Of a stretch of DNA of 64,000 nt, positions 43,400 through 53,479 are shown in pieces. This DNA comes from Acanthosepion esculentum (Eukaryota; Mollusca; Cephalopoda; Sepiida; Sepiidae). The notes beneath the pieces are model-generated. The model saw nothing but the letters and a program-made list of their open reading frames with translations, did no database searches and was not told where the DNA came from. Numbering within the stretch: the stretch's first letter is position 1; each line of letters starts with the position of its first letter. A program made the position numbers and the translations under genes. Location: contig OZ038508.1 of NCBI GenBank assembly GCA_964036315.1, positions 51,090,759-51,154,758 of the forward strand, given 5' to 3'.

Positions 43400-43570
43400 C
43401 TATATTTATGGGATAAAGTGCTCAATATCAGAGATGTAGTGTATGTAAATATAAATATAAAAGTGAACAATGAAGTCAACACAGAGGCAACAGGCGGCCT
43501 GACGATTGCGTCTAGCATGAAACAGCCTGTCGCCTCTGATTGTTGACTTCAATGTTCACTTTTATATTTA
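43400..43570. repeat. Palindrome with hammerhead-like core (family F)
   Basis: Arms around 43455-43497 and 43523-43568 (TATAAAAGTGAACAATGAAG, then CAACACAGAGGC..ACAGGC) are inverted with a few mismatches. At the apex, plus strand: CTGACGA (43499-43505), TTGC/GCAT stem, GAAA (43519-43522), a 3-bp stem III with GCC loop, and GUC (C43531). GGC (43496-43498) can pair with GCC (43532-43534) as stem I, but the longer hairpin competes. Upstream, GTGCTCAATATCAGAGATG resembles the family A tail. Confidence 0.55.
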
Positions 43571-43612
43571 TATATATATACATATATATATGTGTATGTG
43601 TGTATGTGTATG

Positions 43613-43735
43613 TGTGTGTGCGGTGCTTATTGGAAAGCGCTCAATATCACTGATAGAGCTAACATATTTAGTTGAATGGATATGAGTTTGTGACCCTGGG
43701 TTTCACGCTTATGCGATCCTCAGACAAACTGATTC
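43613..43735 (-). repeat. Hammerhead family A repeat
   Basis: From 43735 to 43613 the minus strand holds the ribozyme and then the tail CATATCCATTCAACTAAATA, GTTAGCTCTATCAGTGATAT and TGAGCGCTTTCCAATAAGCA. The tail matches 13885-13935. GCTC...GAGC in the tail can pair. Confidence 0.75.
43685..43730 (-). ncRNA. Hammerhead ribozyme motif, family A (perfect core)
   Basis: Stem I: AGTTTGT (43730-43724) pairs with ACAAACT (43691-43685), 7 of 7. Core CTGAGGA (43723-43717). Stem II: CGC-ATAA-GCG inside a T-T mismatch. GAAA (43704-43701). Stem III: ACC-CAG-GGT. The triplet is GUC, cleavage after C43692. No core residue deviates from the hammerhead consensus. Layout is type I with minimal stem III. 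It is the best candidate in the window; activity is inferred. Confidence 0.82.
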
Positions 43736-43879
43736 ATTTTTTTTTTTTAATTTGAGTCTTTTTATGTCAGTTTTTGTTTGATTATGTATGGTGATGGTTG
43801 GGAGGGGAAACTCCTTCCTCCCCCCCACCAGCACCACCAAATATAAATAAATGATATTATATATACATATATATATGAT

Positions 43880-43935
43880 ATATGCACACACACACACACA
43901 CACACACACACGTGTGTGTGTGTGTGTGTGTGTGT
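43880..43935. repeat. (AC)n(GT)n mirror palindrome
   Basis: AC repeats meet GT repeats at 43910, giving a self-complementary tract. Confidence 0.95.
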
Positions 43936-44132
43936 AGGATTAATAACAATAAATGTAATTTGGCATTTAGCTGATTCATCATATATTCAGCTACATCGAC
44001 CCCTCGACAGTTTATGAACGATTTTTATTTGCATGCACTTCTTATTCAAAAACAATATTAAATAATTATACAGGTAGACCTTGTCGTTCGAATTTAACAA
44101 GACTTATTTGCACACACCCACACACATAAACA

Positions 44133-44137
<5 letters not shown>

Positions 44138-44201
<64 letters not shown>
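44138..44201. repeat. (TA)n tract
   Basis: Pure TA, 14 bp before a long hairpin. Confidence 0.97.
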
Positions 44202-44202
<1 letters not shown>

Positions 44203-44214
44203 TATTGTGTGCGC

Positions 44215-44512
44215 AGATCATTATTTAAACATATATTATTAAATATAACAGACAATGAATGTCTATTATGTGTGATCCTGAGCCGTTCTAATGTTCAAAT
44301 GTTTGTTTTAATTTCGGGTGAAAATAAAGACAAAAATTGTCCAACATTTGAATATTTTTTATTAAGTTGGTCCATAAAAATCTTAGATCAAGGACCAACT
44401 TAACTAAAAAAATATCCAAATGTTGTACACTTTTTGTCTTTATTTTTTCCAGAATCGACATTCATTGTCTGTTATATTTAATGATATGATATATGTTTAA
44501 ATAATGATTTGC
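44215..44512. repeat. 300-bp imperfect hairpin
   Basis: Outer arms (AAACATATATTATTAAATAT, AACAGACAATGAATGTC) and inner arms (AAAATAAAGACAAAAATTGT, CCAACATTTG, TTAAGTTGGTCC) are inverted across a loop of about 18 nt (44372-44391). Mismatches and an unpaired stretch (44264-44315) on the left side occur. No HHR core found. Confidence 0.85.
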
Positions 44513-44514
44513 TG

Positions 44515-44790
44515 CCCCAATTCGTCTGACAAAACCTTAGGTGCTTTGGCTTATAAATGAACAAGCCAATACCAAAAGGAAAAAAAAAGGATAAAAAAAA
44601 AGAAAGAACTAAGAACATATACTTCCGGCGAAAATAATCGTCTAGAAACTAAGTTCAGAGTCCAAAGAAAAAAACCTCTGCTACGAGTAATGTAAAATAA
44701 CTAAGCAAAGTGCTCAATACGCTAAGTAGAGAAAACTGAGTAAATCAACCTAAAGAGCCAGACAAACCTACTGACGATCCGCGTAGGTGA
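44515..44790. repeat. Family D repeat with partial hammerhead-like end
   Basis: Direct repeat of 27345-27640 (AAATAATCGTCTAG, CAGAGTCCAAAGAAA, AGTGCTCAATACGCTAAGTA, GAGCCAGACAAACC). It ends CTGACGA (44771-44777) ... GAAA (44789-44792), as if the palindrome at 27613 had collapsed and lost its centre. Confidence 0.7.
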
Positions 44791-44921
44791 AAATTTAATA
44801 AATGACATTAACCCCGAACCTGTAGATGAATGTTATGATCCCTGTTTATAAATTCCAGTTGCATAAACAGGGATCATAACATTCATCTACAGGTTCGGGG
44901 TTAATGCCATTTATTAAATTT
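44791..44921. repeat. 59-bp inverted repeat, one mismatch
   Basis: 44791-44849 and 44863-44921 are complementary except at one position, with a 13-nt loop (AAATTCCAGTTGC). The unit contains CGAACCTGTAGATGAATG, also found at 61937 and 63180. Confidence 0.92.
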
Positions 44922-45027
44922 ATTTGTGAAGGTGTATTCTCGCCATTAACTTTAATTTTTTATCATTAACTTCAATATCTGTTTTTTGTATGATAGATCG
45001 ATGTAATGTAAATTGAACTGCACCACA

Positions 45028-45097
<70 letters not shown>
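44922..45097. repeat. Module G upstream part and (TA)n
   Basis: 44863-45025, complemented, matches 63057-63240 (GGTGC.GTTCAATTTACATTA, GAAGTTAATNATA, ATGGC.AGAAT). (TA)n follows at 45031-45097. Confidence 0.75.
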
Positions 45098-45100
<3 letters not shown>

Positions 45101-45462
45101 GACCCAGAAAAACGGGAATTTTTGAAGTGCGTATTGCCAGACATGAGCAAGTGGCAAGAGTGCGAGACAGTGACCTTGAGCAAGTAAACATTTCGCCATT
45201 TTAGTAACGAGAATGAAATTCACAGTATCCCAGCTGAGATGTTACAGCAGTCAATGAGGAATCTCAACAGCAGATTTCAAGAATGCATTCGTACAGGAGG
45301 ACGCCATCTACAGGACGTAATTTAAAAAAAATGAAAATTCCATCATTGTTTCTTCAATGGCATGTTTTAAGGTTTCAATTACTATGAATTAAATATTTTT
45401 CTTCCATCACTCTTGGTTTAATTGGATTGTTAAAAAGTTCCCGTTTTTTTGGGGCCACCCTG
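45096..45462 (+). mobile_element. Mariner-like element keeping the transposase end
   Basis: The right end read inward is CAGGGTGGCCCCAAAAAAAC followed by GGGAAC; the left is AGGTGACCCAGAAAAACGGG. TA flanks both. The plus strand from about 45215 encodes IPAEMLQQSMRNLNSRFQEC then IRTGGRHLQDVIFKK, the C-terminal end of a mariner-type transposase. Everything upstream, including the DDE triad, is deleted. Confidence 0.85.
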
Positions 45463-45496
45463 TATATATATGTATGTATTTATGTATGTATGTATA

Positions 45497-45589
<93 letters not shown>

Positions 45590-45590
45590 C
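45463..45590. repeat. (TA)n with TATG interruptions
   Basis: TATGTATG-type sequence to 45495, then pure TA. Confidence 0.95.
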
Positions 45591-46949
45591 CGATACATAT
45601 CATTCAATGGACCTAACAAATATCTAAGATTTATAATCTACTATAAATAAGACATTTAATCTTTAATGCATCTAATCTAATTATTAGCAACAAAAATTCC
45701 TCCTGTATGGAAATAATGATGTTTATGCATTCTCATGCCCTCTGGGAGATCACATCTACATTAATAATAAAAAACACAATTCTTAAAATTGGCATACATG
45801 CACCACACTCTATCGTTGGTTGACCTGTCACCTGTCGAATCTGCACGTATCAACCATCACATCACGAACGTCCAAACTACAAATAGCGGCATAAGACAAA
45901 TACTAGTGGTTAATAGCCAAAGCATCTGCAGGAACCATTGCAAGAAAAGACTGAAAATCCGATAAGAAATTATTCTACAACTTAAACAGTTAAATGTTTG
46001 CGATCTTGAGGGGAGGTTATGTATGTTTGTGGTCTGGTGTGTCTCTCTCTGTGTGTGTGGTATATGGTGTGTGTGTTTGGTGTGTCATGTGTGTTACGAG
46101 TATTTTAAGTGTGGTACGGATGTGGTACGTCTCTCCCTATATTGTGTAGTGTATTTGTCATTGTGTGAGGTTAATGCGTGTGTGATGTATACGTTTCTTT
46201 TGTTTAGGTTTCTTTGTTTAATGCTTATCAACTCCTTATATGTTATTTAGCCGCAGAAAGAAATGGCAACCTACTGCGGGAAAAAATCTGCTTCGTCAGT
46301 CCTGCATCGAAAGATACATGATCACCTAAGCGTGTATCATGCATGGCACATAACTGACTAACTTCAATGAGTTGATATGACTTTCTTGGAGAAAACCTCC
46401 AACACGTCAGTCCTTCAACTGACTTGCAACTCCAAATATCAGGCGAGTGGGAAAACTTGCTTGATTCCTACCAGAAGTCTTCTTTATATGTCCTATTGAC
46501 ACTGGAGAGAAGTTCCAGCTTCAATCCCTTTGACTAATAAAGATCTGTGAACAATTACTGAATATCACTTTCATGTAAATCATTCACCCGCCATTATTGA
46601 TTCCTCGTACACAACTGTAATTTTGTTGTATTTTGGTATTAATGCTGCCTTTCCTTTGGCTTTTCAGTGGGTAAATCCCATTTCACTCAGCCAATTTCTT
46701 ACAGTCCAGTTACAGACATTGACCCTGCCGTTTTTGTCTTTTATTTCTTTTGTTCTGTATTCTATGATTTCAAGTCATGTTACTTTCAGTTTTCTCTATT
46801 GATTCCTGCTTGGTTTACCCGTATGTTTTTTTCTCATTTATAATCTTCCCATTTTGTTTATATATGTTTATAAATTTTATACATAATAAACTGGGAGAAA
46901 CGAATACCTTTTGCCTTTCTCAAAGGATTTTTATAATCTGTTCCATTGT
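45591..46949. other. Unassigned; one dispersed repeat
   Basis: 46257-46345 (GGCAACCTACTGCGGGAAAA, ATCTGCTTCGTCAGTC, GATACATGATC) is an inverted copy of sequences at 57187-57290 and 57538-57620. A GT-rich stretch is at 46020-46200. No gene recognised. Confidence 0.4.
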
Positions 46950-47440
46950 TTCAGCTAGTCAAGTCTCTCGTTGGAGACATTATTCCTTTCAACTGACAGA
47001 TCTGTTATTGGATCCATGTCTCCTTTCAATGGCAGGTCTCCTTGAGCCATATTTTCTTTCAATTGACAAGTCTCTTATTGGGGCCATGTTTCCTTTCAAT
47101 AGAGAGATCTGTACCTTGAGACATATCTATTTTTAATTGAAAGATCTCTTGTTAGATACATGTTTCTTTTCAATTGACATATCTCTTATTTGAGCCATGT
47201 TTCATTTCAATTGACAAATTTCTTGTTAGAGTCATGTCTCCTTTCAATTGAAATATATTTTATTTGAGCCATGTTTCCTTTCAATTGACATATGTCTTAT
47301 TTGAGCCATGTTCCCTTTCAATTGGCAAATCTCTTGTTGGAGCCATGTCTCCTTTCAATTGAAATATCTCTTATTTGAGCCATGTTTCCTTTCAGTTGAA
47401 ATATCTCTTATTTGAGCCATGTTTCCTTTTAAATAGCCAA
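46950..47440. repeat. 37-bp minisatellite
   Basis: About 12-13 tandem units of 37 bp, consensus TTGACATATCTCTTATTTGA then GCCATGTTTCCTTTCAA. Two subtypes alternate in places (CTTGTTGGAGCCATGTCTCC against CTTATTTGAGCCATGTTTCC). Confidence 0.9.
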
Positions 47441-47815
47441 CTCCAACTATATCTTAAGGTCTGCAAACAATCTCTTGTAACTCCAGTCTAATATATAGAT
47501 TTACACTTGTGTTGGTTTTGTTTCAGAAATACAAAGTACTAATTACATATTTTTCCTAATTATTAGATGACTCTATATTTCCCATATTTGATCTGTAAAC
47601 AAAATATAGTCATTATTTTAACTAATTTAATATAACTTGTTTGAAGTTCATTTTTTTAAAACTGCAACTTTCATGTTAAACAAAAATTGTTTTGTGTTAT
47701 ATCTGTAATTTGTTTATTTGCTGCAAAATAAGAAAAAAAACTGGGCGTACACTCTAAATCTAATATAAATTTTGCCAGAGATTTTTATGATAATGTCAGT
47801 GACAGTTGTAATAAT
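47441..47815. other. No recognised feature
   Basis: AT-rich; nothing assigned. Confidence 0.35.
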
Positions 47816-47817
47816 AA

Positions 47818-48200
47818 TAGACTTACGGCCACATCACGCTGAAACGTCGGTTCCACCGAAGTTAAACAACGTCGAGCCTGAACAGTACCTAGATGGGTCA
47901 CTATTTGCGAATACTAGATGCGTGGATGTGAGATTGGCGTATTGGATAATGGCTCGGAATTAATCGGAGCCGAGTTCCAATTCCCGTTGTGTTCGTTATG
48001 TTCACTCATGCGCAAATACCCTTGGGTAAGGTATAAATCTACATTTTCTCCCCTAGTTATGGGTTAATTAGTAAGACTTGTATACCTAAGCCATTATTAT
48101 CTAAACGCAAAAAACAAATTTACAATCTAAAAATATTTTCTGCTTTAAATAACCTACGAAAGGTTAATACGCCCTAGAAAACGAATCAAAAAGTAGATTG
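47818..48200 (+). mobile_element. 5S rRNA-headed SINE, near full length
   Basis: 5S part at 47823-47910 (TTACGGCCACATCACGCTGA, CCGAAGTTAAACAACGTCGA, AGTACCTAGATGGGTCAC); body GGCTCGGAATTAATCGGAGC, GTGTTCGTTATGTTCACTCA; then TTATGGGTTAATTAGTAAGA; tail AATAACCTACGAAAGGTTAA and CGCCCTAGAAAACGAATC. It is the best copy for defining the family's full extent. Confidence 0.82.
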
Positions 48201-48204
48201 ATTT

Positions 48205-48780
48205 TATAAGAATGTATTTTATGGATGCGAATTTTATAAAAGTATTATGTATGAGAATGTTTTATCAGAATTTGTTTTATAAAAGTGTAATCTATAAGAT
48301 TATGAGTTATGTAATTTGCTGTAATGAAAGTGTAATTTTATAAGAATACTTTTCATGAAAGTGCGATTTATAAGAATGTTGTCACATAACAGTGTATATT
48401 GTATGATTGTAATTTATGTTTGTGTTTTTATGAAAGTAAATGAAAGTGTAATTTATAAGAATGTGTCATATAAGAATGTGTTTTTTAAGATTATGATTTA
48501 TATAAGTATGTTTTATGAAAGTATACTTTATAAGAATACTTTCAGTGAAAGTTTAATTTATAAGAATACGTTTTATAATAGTTTGTTTTGTAAGATTTTG
48601 TTTTGAAAGAATGTGTTTTATAAGAATTTGTTTTATGAAAGTTCATTTGATAAGAGTGTTTTATAGTAACATATTTCAGAAAAGTGTGTTTTATGAAAGT
48701 AATTTAGTAAATATGTTTCTCATAAGAATGTATTTTATAAGAGTGTGCATTATGAGTATGTATTTTCTATAGGTATATTT
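48205..48780. repeat. Degenerate minisatellite of about 25 bp
   Basis: Many variants of TTATAAGAATGTGTTTTATG then AAAGTG in tandem. The 83-codon frame at 48355 is a by-product. Confidence 0.85.
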
Positions 48781-49740
48781 TCGTACATATTTTAATGCGT
48801 ACACACAATTCCCCATATTAAATCACATCCTAAGACAATTGCACAATTCGCTTATGCAGACGTAAACATGTACGCCCTCGAGAAAACGTAAGAGAACAGA
48901 TACCTCAAAATGACACAAAATATGTCTGAATTAATGAAAATTCTTTTCTTACCCAAAGAAAGAAAATAATGGCGAAAATATCTCTTTTTTATATCCTTCG
49001 TATTTACCAAGTTATTCTTATTTGGGGAAATTTATTTACTTTTTTATCTATCTTTTTGCTACTTTTGTTATTGTATTCTTCTACGCTATTCTTTCTTCAA
49101 CCTTTGTGTTTCTTTTTTACTTTCTTGTCTTTCCTGTCGTTATCGCCAACTGCCGAAATCTTAAAATTGCGATAAAAATGTCTGTTGTCATTCACGTCTT
49201 AAACAAATAACAATTTAAAAAGAAAACCTCTTTTCAAACATTTTTCGCTGCGTCATTATTAACTCAGAAAATATCTCATATGTCTATTCAAGGGTTACCT
49301 CCCTTTACTTTTTAAAAGAACAAGCTCTCGGGTTTTTATAGGTATTTGGCAGACGCGGAAGATGTAAAATACGACACGGGGATTTTTGTAAATCACGTTT
49401 TTCGAAGAAACTAATTGCAACACATTTTCGCTTTCTCTGTAAGCCTTTAAAATTGTACATTTGAGTCGGTCTACTCGAAAATCATTTTACAAAACTTCTT
49501 CTTTCTGAAAGTGTAAAGATGGGATATGACGAAATGGTCAGTCACGGCACCAAATGTAATTTAAGAAAATGTTCGTGGAACGAACTGTCATTTTTTTCCT
49601 AAGATGTTAGGAATAGCAAAAAAGAAGGAAAAAAAACAAGACTAATTTTTAAGATGTAGTTTATAGTTCTTATATTATTTCTTCGGACATAGAACGCAGA
49701 AAGAGAACACAAACAAAAACAATGCCTCCCTATTATACAA
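48781..49740. other. Unassigned DNA
   Basis: No repeat family or gene recognised; two short hydrophobic frames at 48969-49210 have no supporting motif. Confidence 0.35.
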
Positions 49741-49744
49741 TTTA

Positions 49745-50282
49745 TAAGAAACTATATATTGAATTATACATTGAATTATATATTGAATTATACATTGAAT
49801 TATACGTTGAATTATACATTGAATTATATATTGAATTATACATTGAATTATATATTGAATTATATATTGAATTATATGTTGAATTATATATTGAATTATA
49901 CATTGAATTATATATTGAATTATATATTGAATTATATATTGAATTATATGTTGAATTATATATTGAATTATATATTGAATTATATGTTGAATTATATATT
50001 GAATTATATATTGAATTATATATTGGATTATATGTTGAATTATATATTGAATTATATATTGAATTATATATGGAATTATACATTGAATTATATATTGAAT
50101 TATATATTGAATTATACATTGAATTATATATTGAATTACATGTTGAATTATATATTGAATTATATATTGAATTATACATTGAATTATATATTGAATTATA
50201 TGTTGAATTATACATTGAATTATACATTGAATTATACATTGAATTATATATTGAATTATACATTGAATTATATATTGAATTA
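49745..50282. repeat. 12-bp minisatellite GAATTATATATT
   Basis: About 45 tandem units with GAATTATACATT and GAATTATATGTT variants. All frames on both strands stay open, which creates four false ORFs of up to 222 codons. It continues at 51102-51196 beyond a Helitron. Confidence 0.95.
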
Positions 50283-51037
50283 CTAGCAGCATGGCCCGAC
50301 GTTGCCCGTGGTTGATTAAAAAATCGTACGACTCGTACAGCAATCGCTATCACTTGACTTAAAATATTTTTGCCCTTTCTTGCCTTTAAAGGAGTGCCCT
50401 GTGCCGTGCTGATGTTGTTACATGCCTTACTTCTTGCCTATCTCACACTGCGATTTTTTTCTAAGCTCTATACTAAACATTAAATCTGTTGCGAAAAAAG
50501 AACTAAACAAAATTAACACAAAACGATCAGCTCTAAAAAAAAGGGACTCGTAACTGGAAAAACCGAATGAAAAAAGAATGTTAACAACAAATATTTTTTC
50601 ACACCCAACCCAGTTCTGCGGAATCAGAATCAACGTTGAGTTTAAGCAAGCGAATGAGCCAATTGGAGTAAAGTGTCATGCAGATTTAAATTTTTCCCAC
50701 ATGTGACGAATGCAGCTATCGATTTTTTTTATTGCATGCTAGCATGCTAGTTAACATTCATGTCAGTCAGCTGTTGGCTCTCACGCTGGCCAATAGAATC
50801 TTGCTGCCTAGTCGTGGCAGCCAGCTATAGGCTCTCATCCTGGTCAGTAGAAAATGGCCGCAGACTACATGAAAACTGCCGTAGAAGCATGAAAAATCGA
50901 TTATTTCTACTATCGATGGGAGGTGGGAAATGCAAAGTCGGTCTTGGCCTTTTCACTAACTTGGAGCATGTGCATGTAAATTTTGGTGCAAATCCGTCGA
51001 AAATTGCGGCCGTGCATTCGTTACACACACACACGCA

Positions 51038-51080
<43 letters not shown>

Positions 51081-51101
51081 CCTGCCTTTTATAGATAGAG
51101 A
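50283..51101 (-). mobile_element. Non-autonomous Helitron inserted in the minisatellite
   Basis: On the minus strand it begins TCTCTATCTATAAAAGGCAG (51101) and ends with a short hairpin, CCACG...CGTCGG, 9 nt before CTAG (50286-50283). Flanking bases are A on the 5' side and T on the 3' side, without target duplication. 5'-TC, a subterminal hairpin and 3'-CTRR between A and T are the Helitron hallmarks. An (AC)n tract lies near its 5' end (51023-51079). No Rep/helicase gene inside. Confidence 0.8.
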
Positions 51102-51196
51102 TTATATATGGAATTATACATTGAATTATATATTGAATTATATATTGAATAATATATTGAATTATATATTGAATTATACATTGAATTATATATTAA
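51102..51196. repeat. 12-bp minisatellite, continuation
   Basis: Seven or so further GAATTATATATT units; the same array as 49745-50282, split by the Helitron. Confidence 0.93.
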
Positions 51197-51589
51197 ACCA
51201 CGGATGCGCGGAGAGCGTTACGGTGGTCGGCGATTAAGCATAATTCGGCAAGCATAGTTCAAATTCTAGCCTAACTAGATTCTTCAGACATTCACTTTCA
51301 CACTGATGCCCTTGAAATGACATTAATAAGTCTCCCCTCTCAACCCACAAGCTCTGGGTTAAATATTAGAATAGACTACGATCTCTAGCCTTGGGTGGAA
51401 ACCAGTCTAAGAGAAAGAAAAATGTGAATTCAAACAGTGGAGAAAACAACGAGTAACCACTCCACAATCTTTCCTAAGAATGTTTGATAATTCTCACATA
51501 ATCAAAGGAATGTCTAAGTGTCATGATCGGTTGAACCCTGAAGGGAAATGGTATTTGTTTTAAACATTAAACTATACAGAGAAGAAAAT
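51197..51589. other. Unassigned
   Basis: 51340-51415 has CTCTGGGTTAAATATTAGAA and CTCTAGCCTTGGGTGGAAAC, similar to parts of SINE-associated sequence at 60600-60660. Nothing firm. Confidence 0.35.
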
Positions 51590-52010
51590 CCTTAGAGAAC
51601 AAGAAAACCTACCAGGATGTATTATTGGCGGACATACTCTTATCAACATAAGATACGCGGATAATATTGTGTTGATGGCAAAACAGAAAGAAAATTGAAC
51701 AAAGAAACTGTTAGAAAAGGTAGTAAAAGAAAGCAAAAATGTCTCTAACTTTTAACTGTAAGACGACAGAATTTATGGTTGCCAGTACAAGAAAGAGCCC
51801 GAAGTGTATTTGGGACGTCAAAATTAAACACAGAAATTTGGTAGTGACGTAACAGACAGAAAAAAATTTAGTATAGAAAATGAAGGCCCCTTTGCAATAG
51901 CGAAAGAAGCCTTCCATAAACTAATCAACGCATTAAGAAATAGGAAAATGTCTTTAGAAAGGAGAAAATGAGTAACGAACTTTAAGTAATATCTAATTTG
52001 TTATACGGTT
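51590..52010 (+). pseudogene. RTE-like LINE RT fragment
   Basis: Plus strand: LPGCIIGGHTLINIRYADNI (the YADD box mutated to YADN), VLMAKQKEN, then broken frames with LLEKVVKESKN and a later AKEAFHKLINALRNRKMSLE. Several stops and frameshifts. Confidence 0.75.
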
Positions 52011-52089
52011 ATAATACCTACGGACGATAATAGGTATGTCTCCATTCACATAAATACAGTAGTAAATACTCTATGTTGGTCTGCAGTTG

Positions 52090-52330
52090 AAGATTAGTCT
52101 CCAGCTGTGCTGGTCAAACTCTCTACCTCCGTGAAGAGAGGATACACAGACGAGGCTATGTCGAAGTGGAGAGTTTCGTCTCGGGAAACAGCTACCCGAC
52201 CCATTTTTATACGTCGTCTACGGGGAATTTTTGGCCGAGACTACGGGCTCGGATACTCCACATTAAATTCGGCCTTGTGCCACATTTGACCGCGTGGAGC
52301 GGTTAGTAGATATCCTGCAGATACAGATTC
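52090..52330 (+). repeat. Four-hairpin structured repeat, copy E
   Basis: CTCTCTACC..GAAGAGAG, AGACGAGGCT..AGTTTCGTCT, and CCGAGACTACGGGCTCGG, then CGGCCTTGTGCCACAT. The AGACGAG/TTCGTCT stem keeps pairing although its bases differ from copies A and B. Confidence 0.75.
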
Positions 52331-52379
52331 ATTGCGGCATTCAATTGACTCACTTCTAGCAGTTGACTACTACTTCTAC

Positions 52380-52485
52380 GCGCCGCTGGCGAATCTGGTA
52401 TGTGTTGTTCTTGTCCTAAGTATTATCGTTCATTACCAACCTTCGTTTGATTATTCTATTCAGTAACCTTCCCTACGTTACAACA
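52380..52485 (-). repeat. Repeat R, partial minus copy
   Basis: Complement reads GTTGTAACGTAGGGAAGGTT, ACTGAATAGAATAATC, AAGGTTGGTAATGAACG and ends CGCCAGCGGCGC. Confidence 0.65.
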
Positions 52486-52559
52486 GTAATGATGGACAAT
52501 CTCCTCACGAATAAAGTAAAAATTTGAAGCGATAAGTATGTGATTCTATCAACGAACAT

Positions 52560-52865
52560 TTCAAATCATTTCACCCAAAGCAAGGCAATAAAGTCACCAA
52601 GACGCAAGAGATTATTGAGTATTAGAGAATGTGAGACAAAAAAAACACTGTTAAGGAAAGAGAAGAATAAATGAACAAGAATTAAGAAGACGGTACGTAA
52701 TCATTGACATTGCATTTAAATTTTTGAAGATCAAAATGGGCTGGGAATCAAGAAGCTGGCAGAGAGTTCCATAAGTGAGAAGTACGATAGAAGAAACTCT
52801 TAGCGTAGAACTTACGGTTACATCTAGCCATTTCAACCGTAAAATGGTGAGTTCATGCTGCCAAT
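52560..52865 (-). pseudogene. Jockey-like LINE 3' fragment
   Basis: On the minus strand, remnants of RLKWLDVTVSSTLRV and a frame-shifted L.NSLP-like segment are followed by the 3' box TTGGTGACTTTATTGCCTTG and CTTTGGGTGAAATG. Heavily decayed. Confidence 0.6.
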
Positions 52866-52869
52866 CTAG

Positions 52870-53275
52870 TGTTGCGCTTAAATTTACAAAGTCTAGGTAT
52901 CATAGAGGAAAGTTCAACAGAACAATTACCATGATGAGAATACCATCGAGAGACCACGTGAGCAACGCGAAAGTTATAAGGAAAATAGGAACTATAAGGA
53001 AACTGATATTTACAACCAGAAAGTGAAAGTTGAAATTTCTGAAATACATGATGAGGAATGGGGGTCTGGAGAATTTAACACTCACAAGACATACTGAAGC
53101 AAAAACAACTGACTGAAAGAACGAATAAATGAAATCATGTGAATGGACGAAAGAACAAGAACTAATACAAATGGCAATGGTTAAGGGGTTACTTAGAGAA
53201 TTAAAAAATAGGAAATTGTGGAGAGCCATGATAGCCCATGTTCTGAATTGACATGGCACATAAAAGAAGAAGATT
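52870..53275 (+). pseudogene. RTE-like LINE 3' end, copy 1 of 3
   Basis: MMRIPSRDHVSNAKVIRKIG, LKFLKYMMRNGGLENLTLTR and ENRKLWRAMIAHVLN-like segments on the plus strand; ends at CATGGCACATAAAAGAAGAA. Confidence 0.75.
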
Positions 53276-53479
53276 TTACATTGTCAGGATCGAATAAAAA
53301 TGAAGGATTTCTTATCGTCTGACTACTACCAGCAACATGGCCGTAGAGTCCAATTCTAAGGGCCTTAATGCGCTGGGTCTTGAAAAGCAGGGACAGTAAT
53401 TGTTAACTGGTCACTTTCATCGCAGTCGTTGTCTTACTGAAGAAGCTATTCCATAAACTTATCGGTTCTTTATAGGAAG

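Noticed and set aside
49675..50353. Long open frames on both strands (up to 222 codons, IIQC/YIEL repeats)
   Set aside because: They are translations of a 12-bp tandem repeat; unit length is a multiple of three and has no stop, so all frames stay open.
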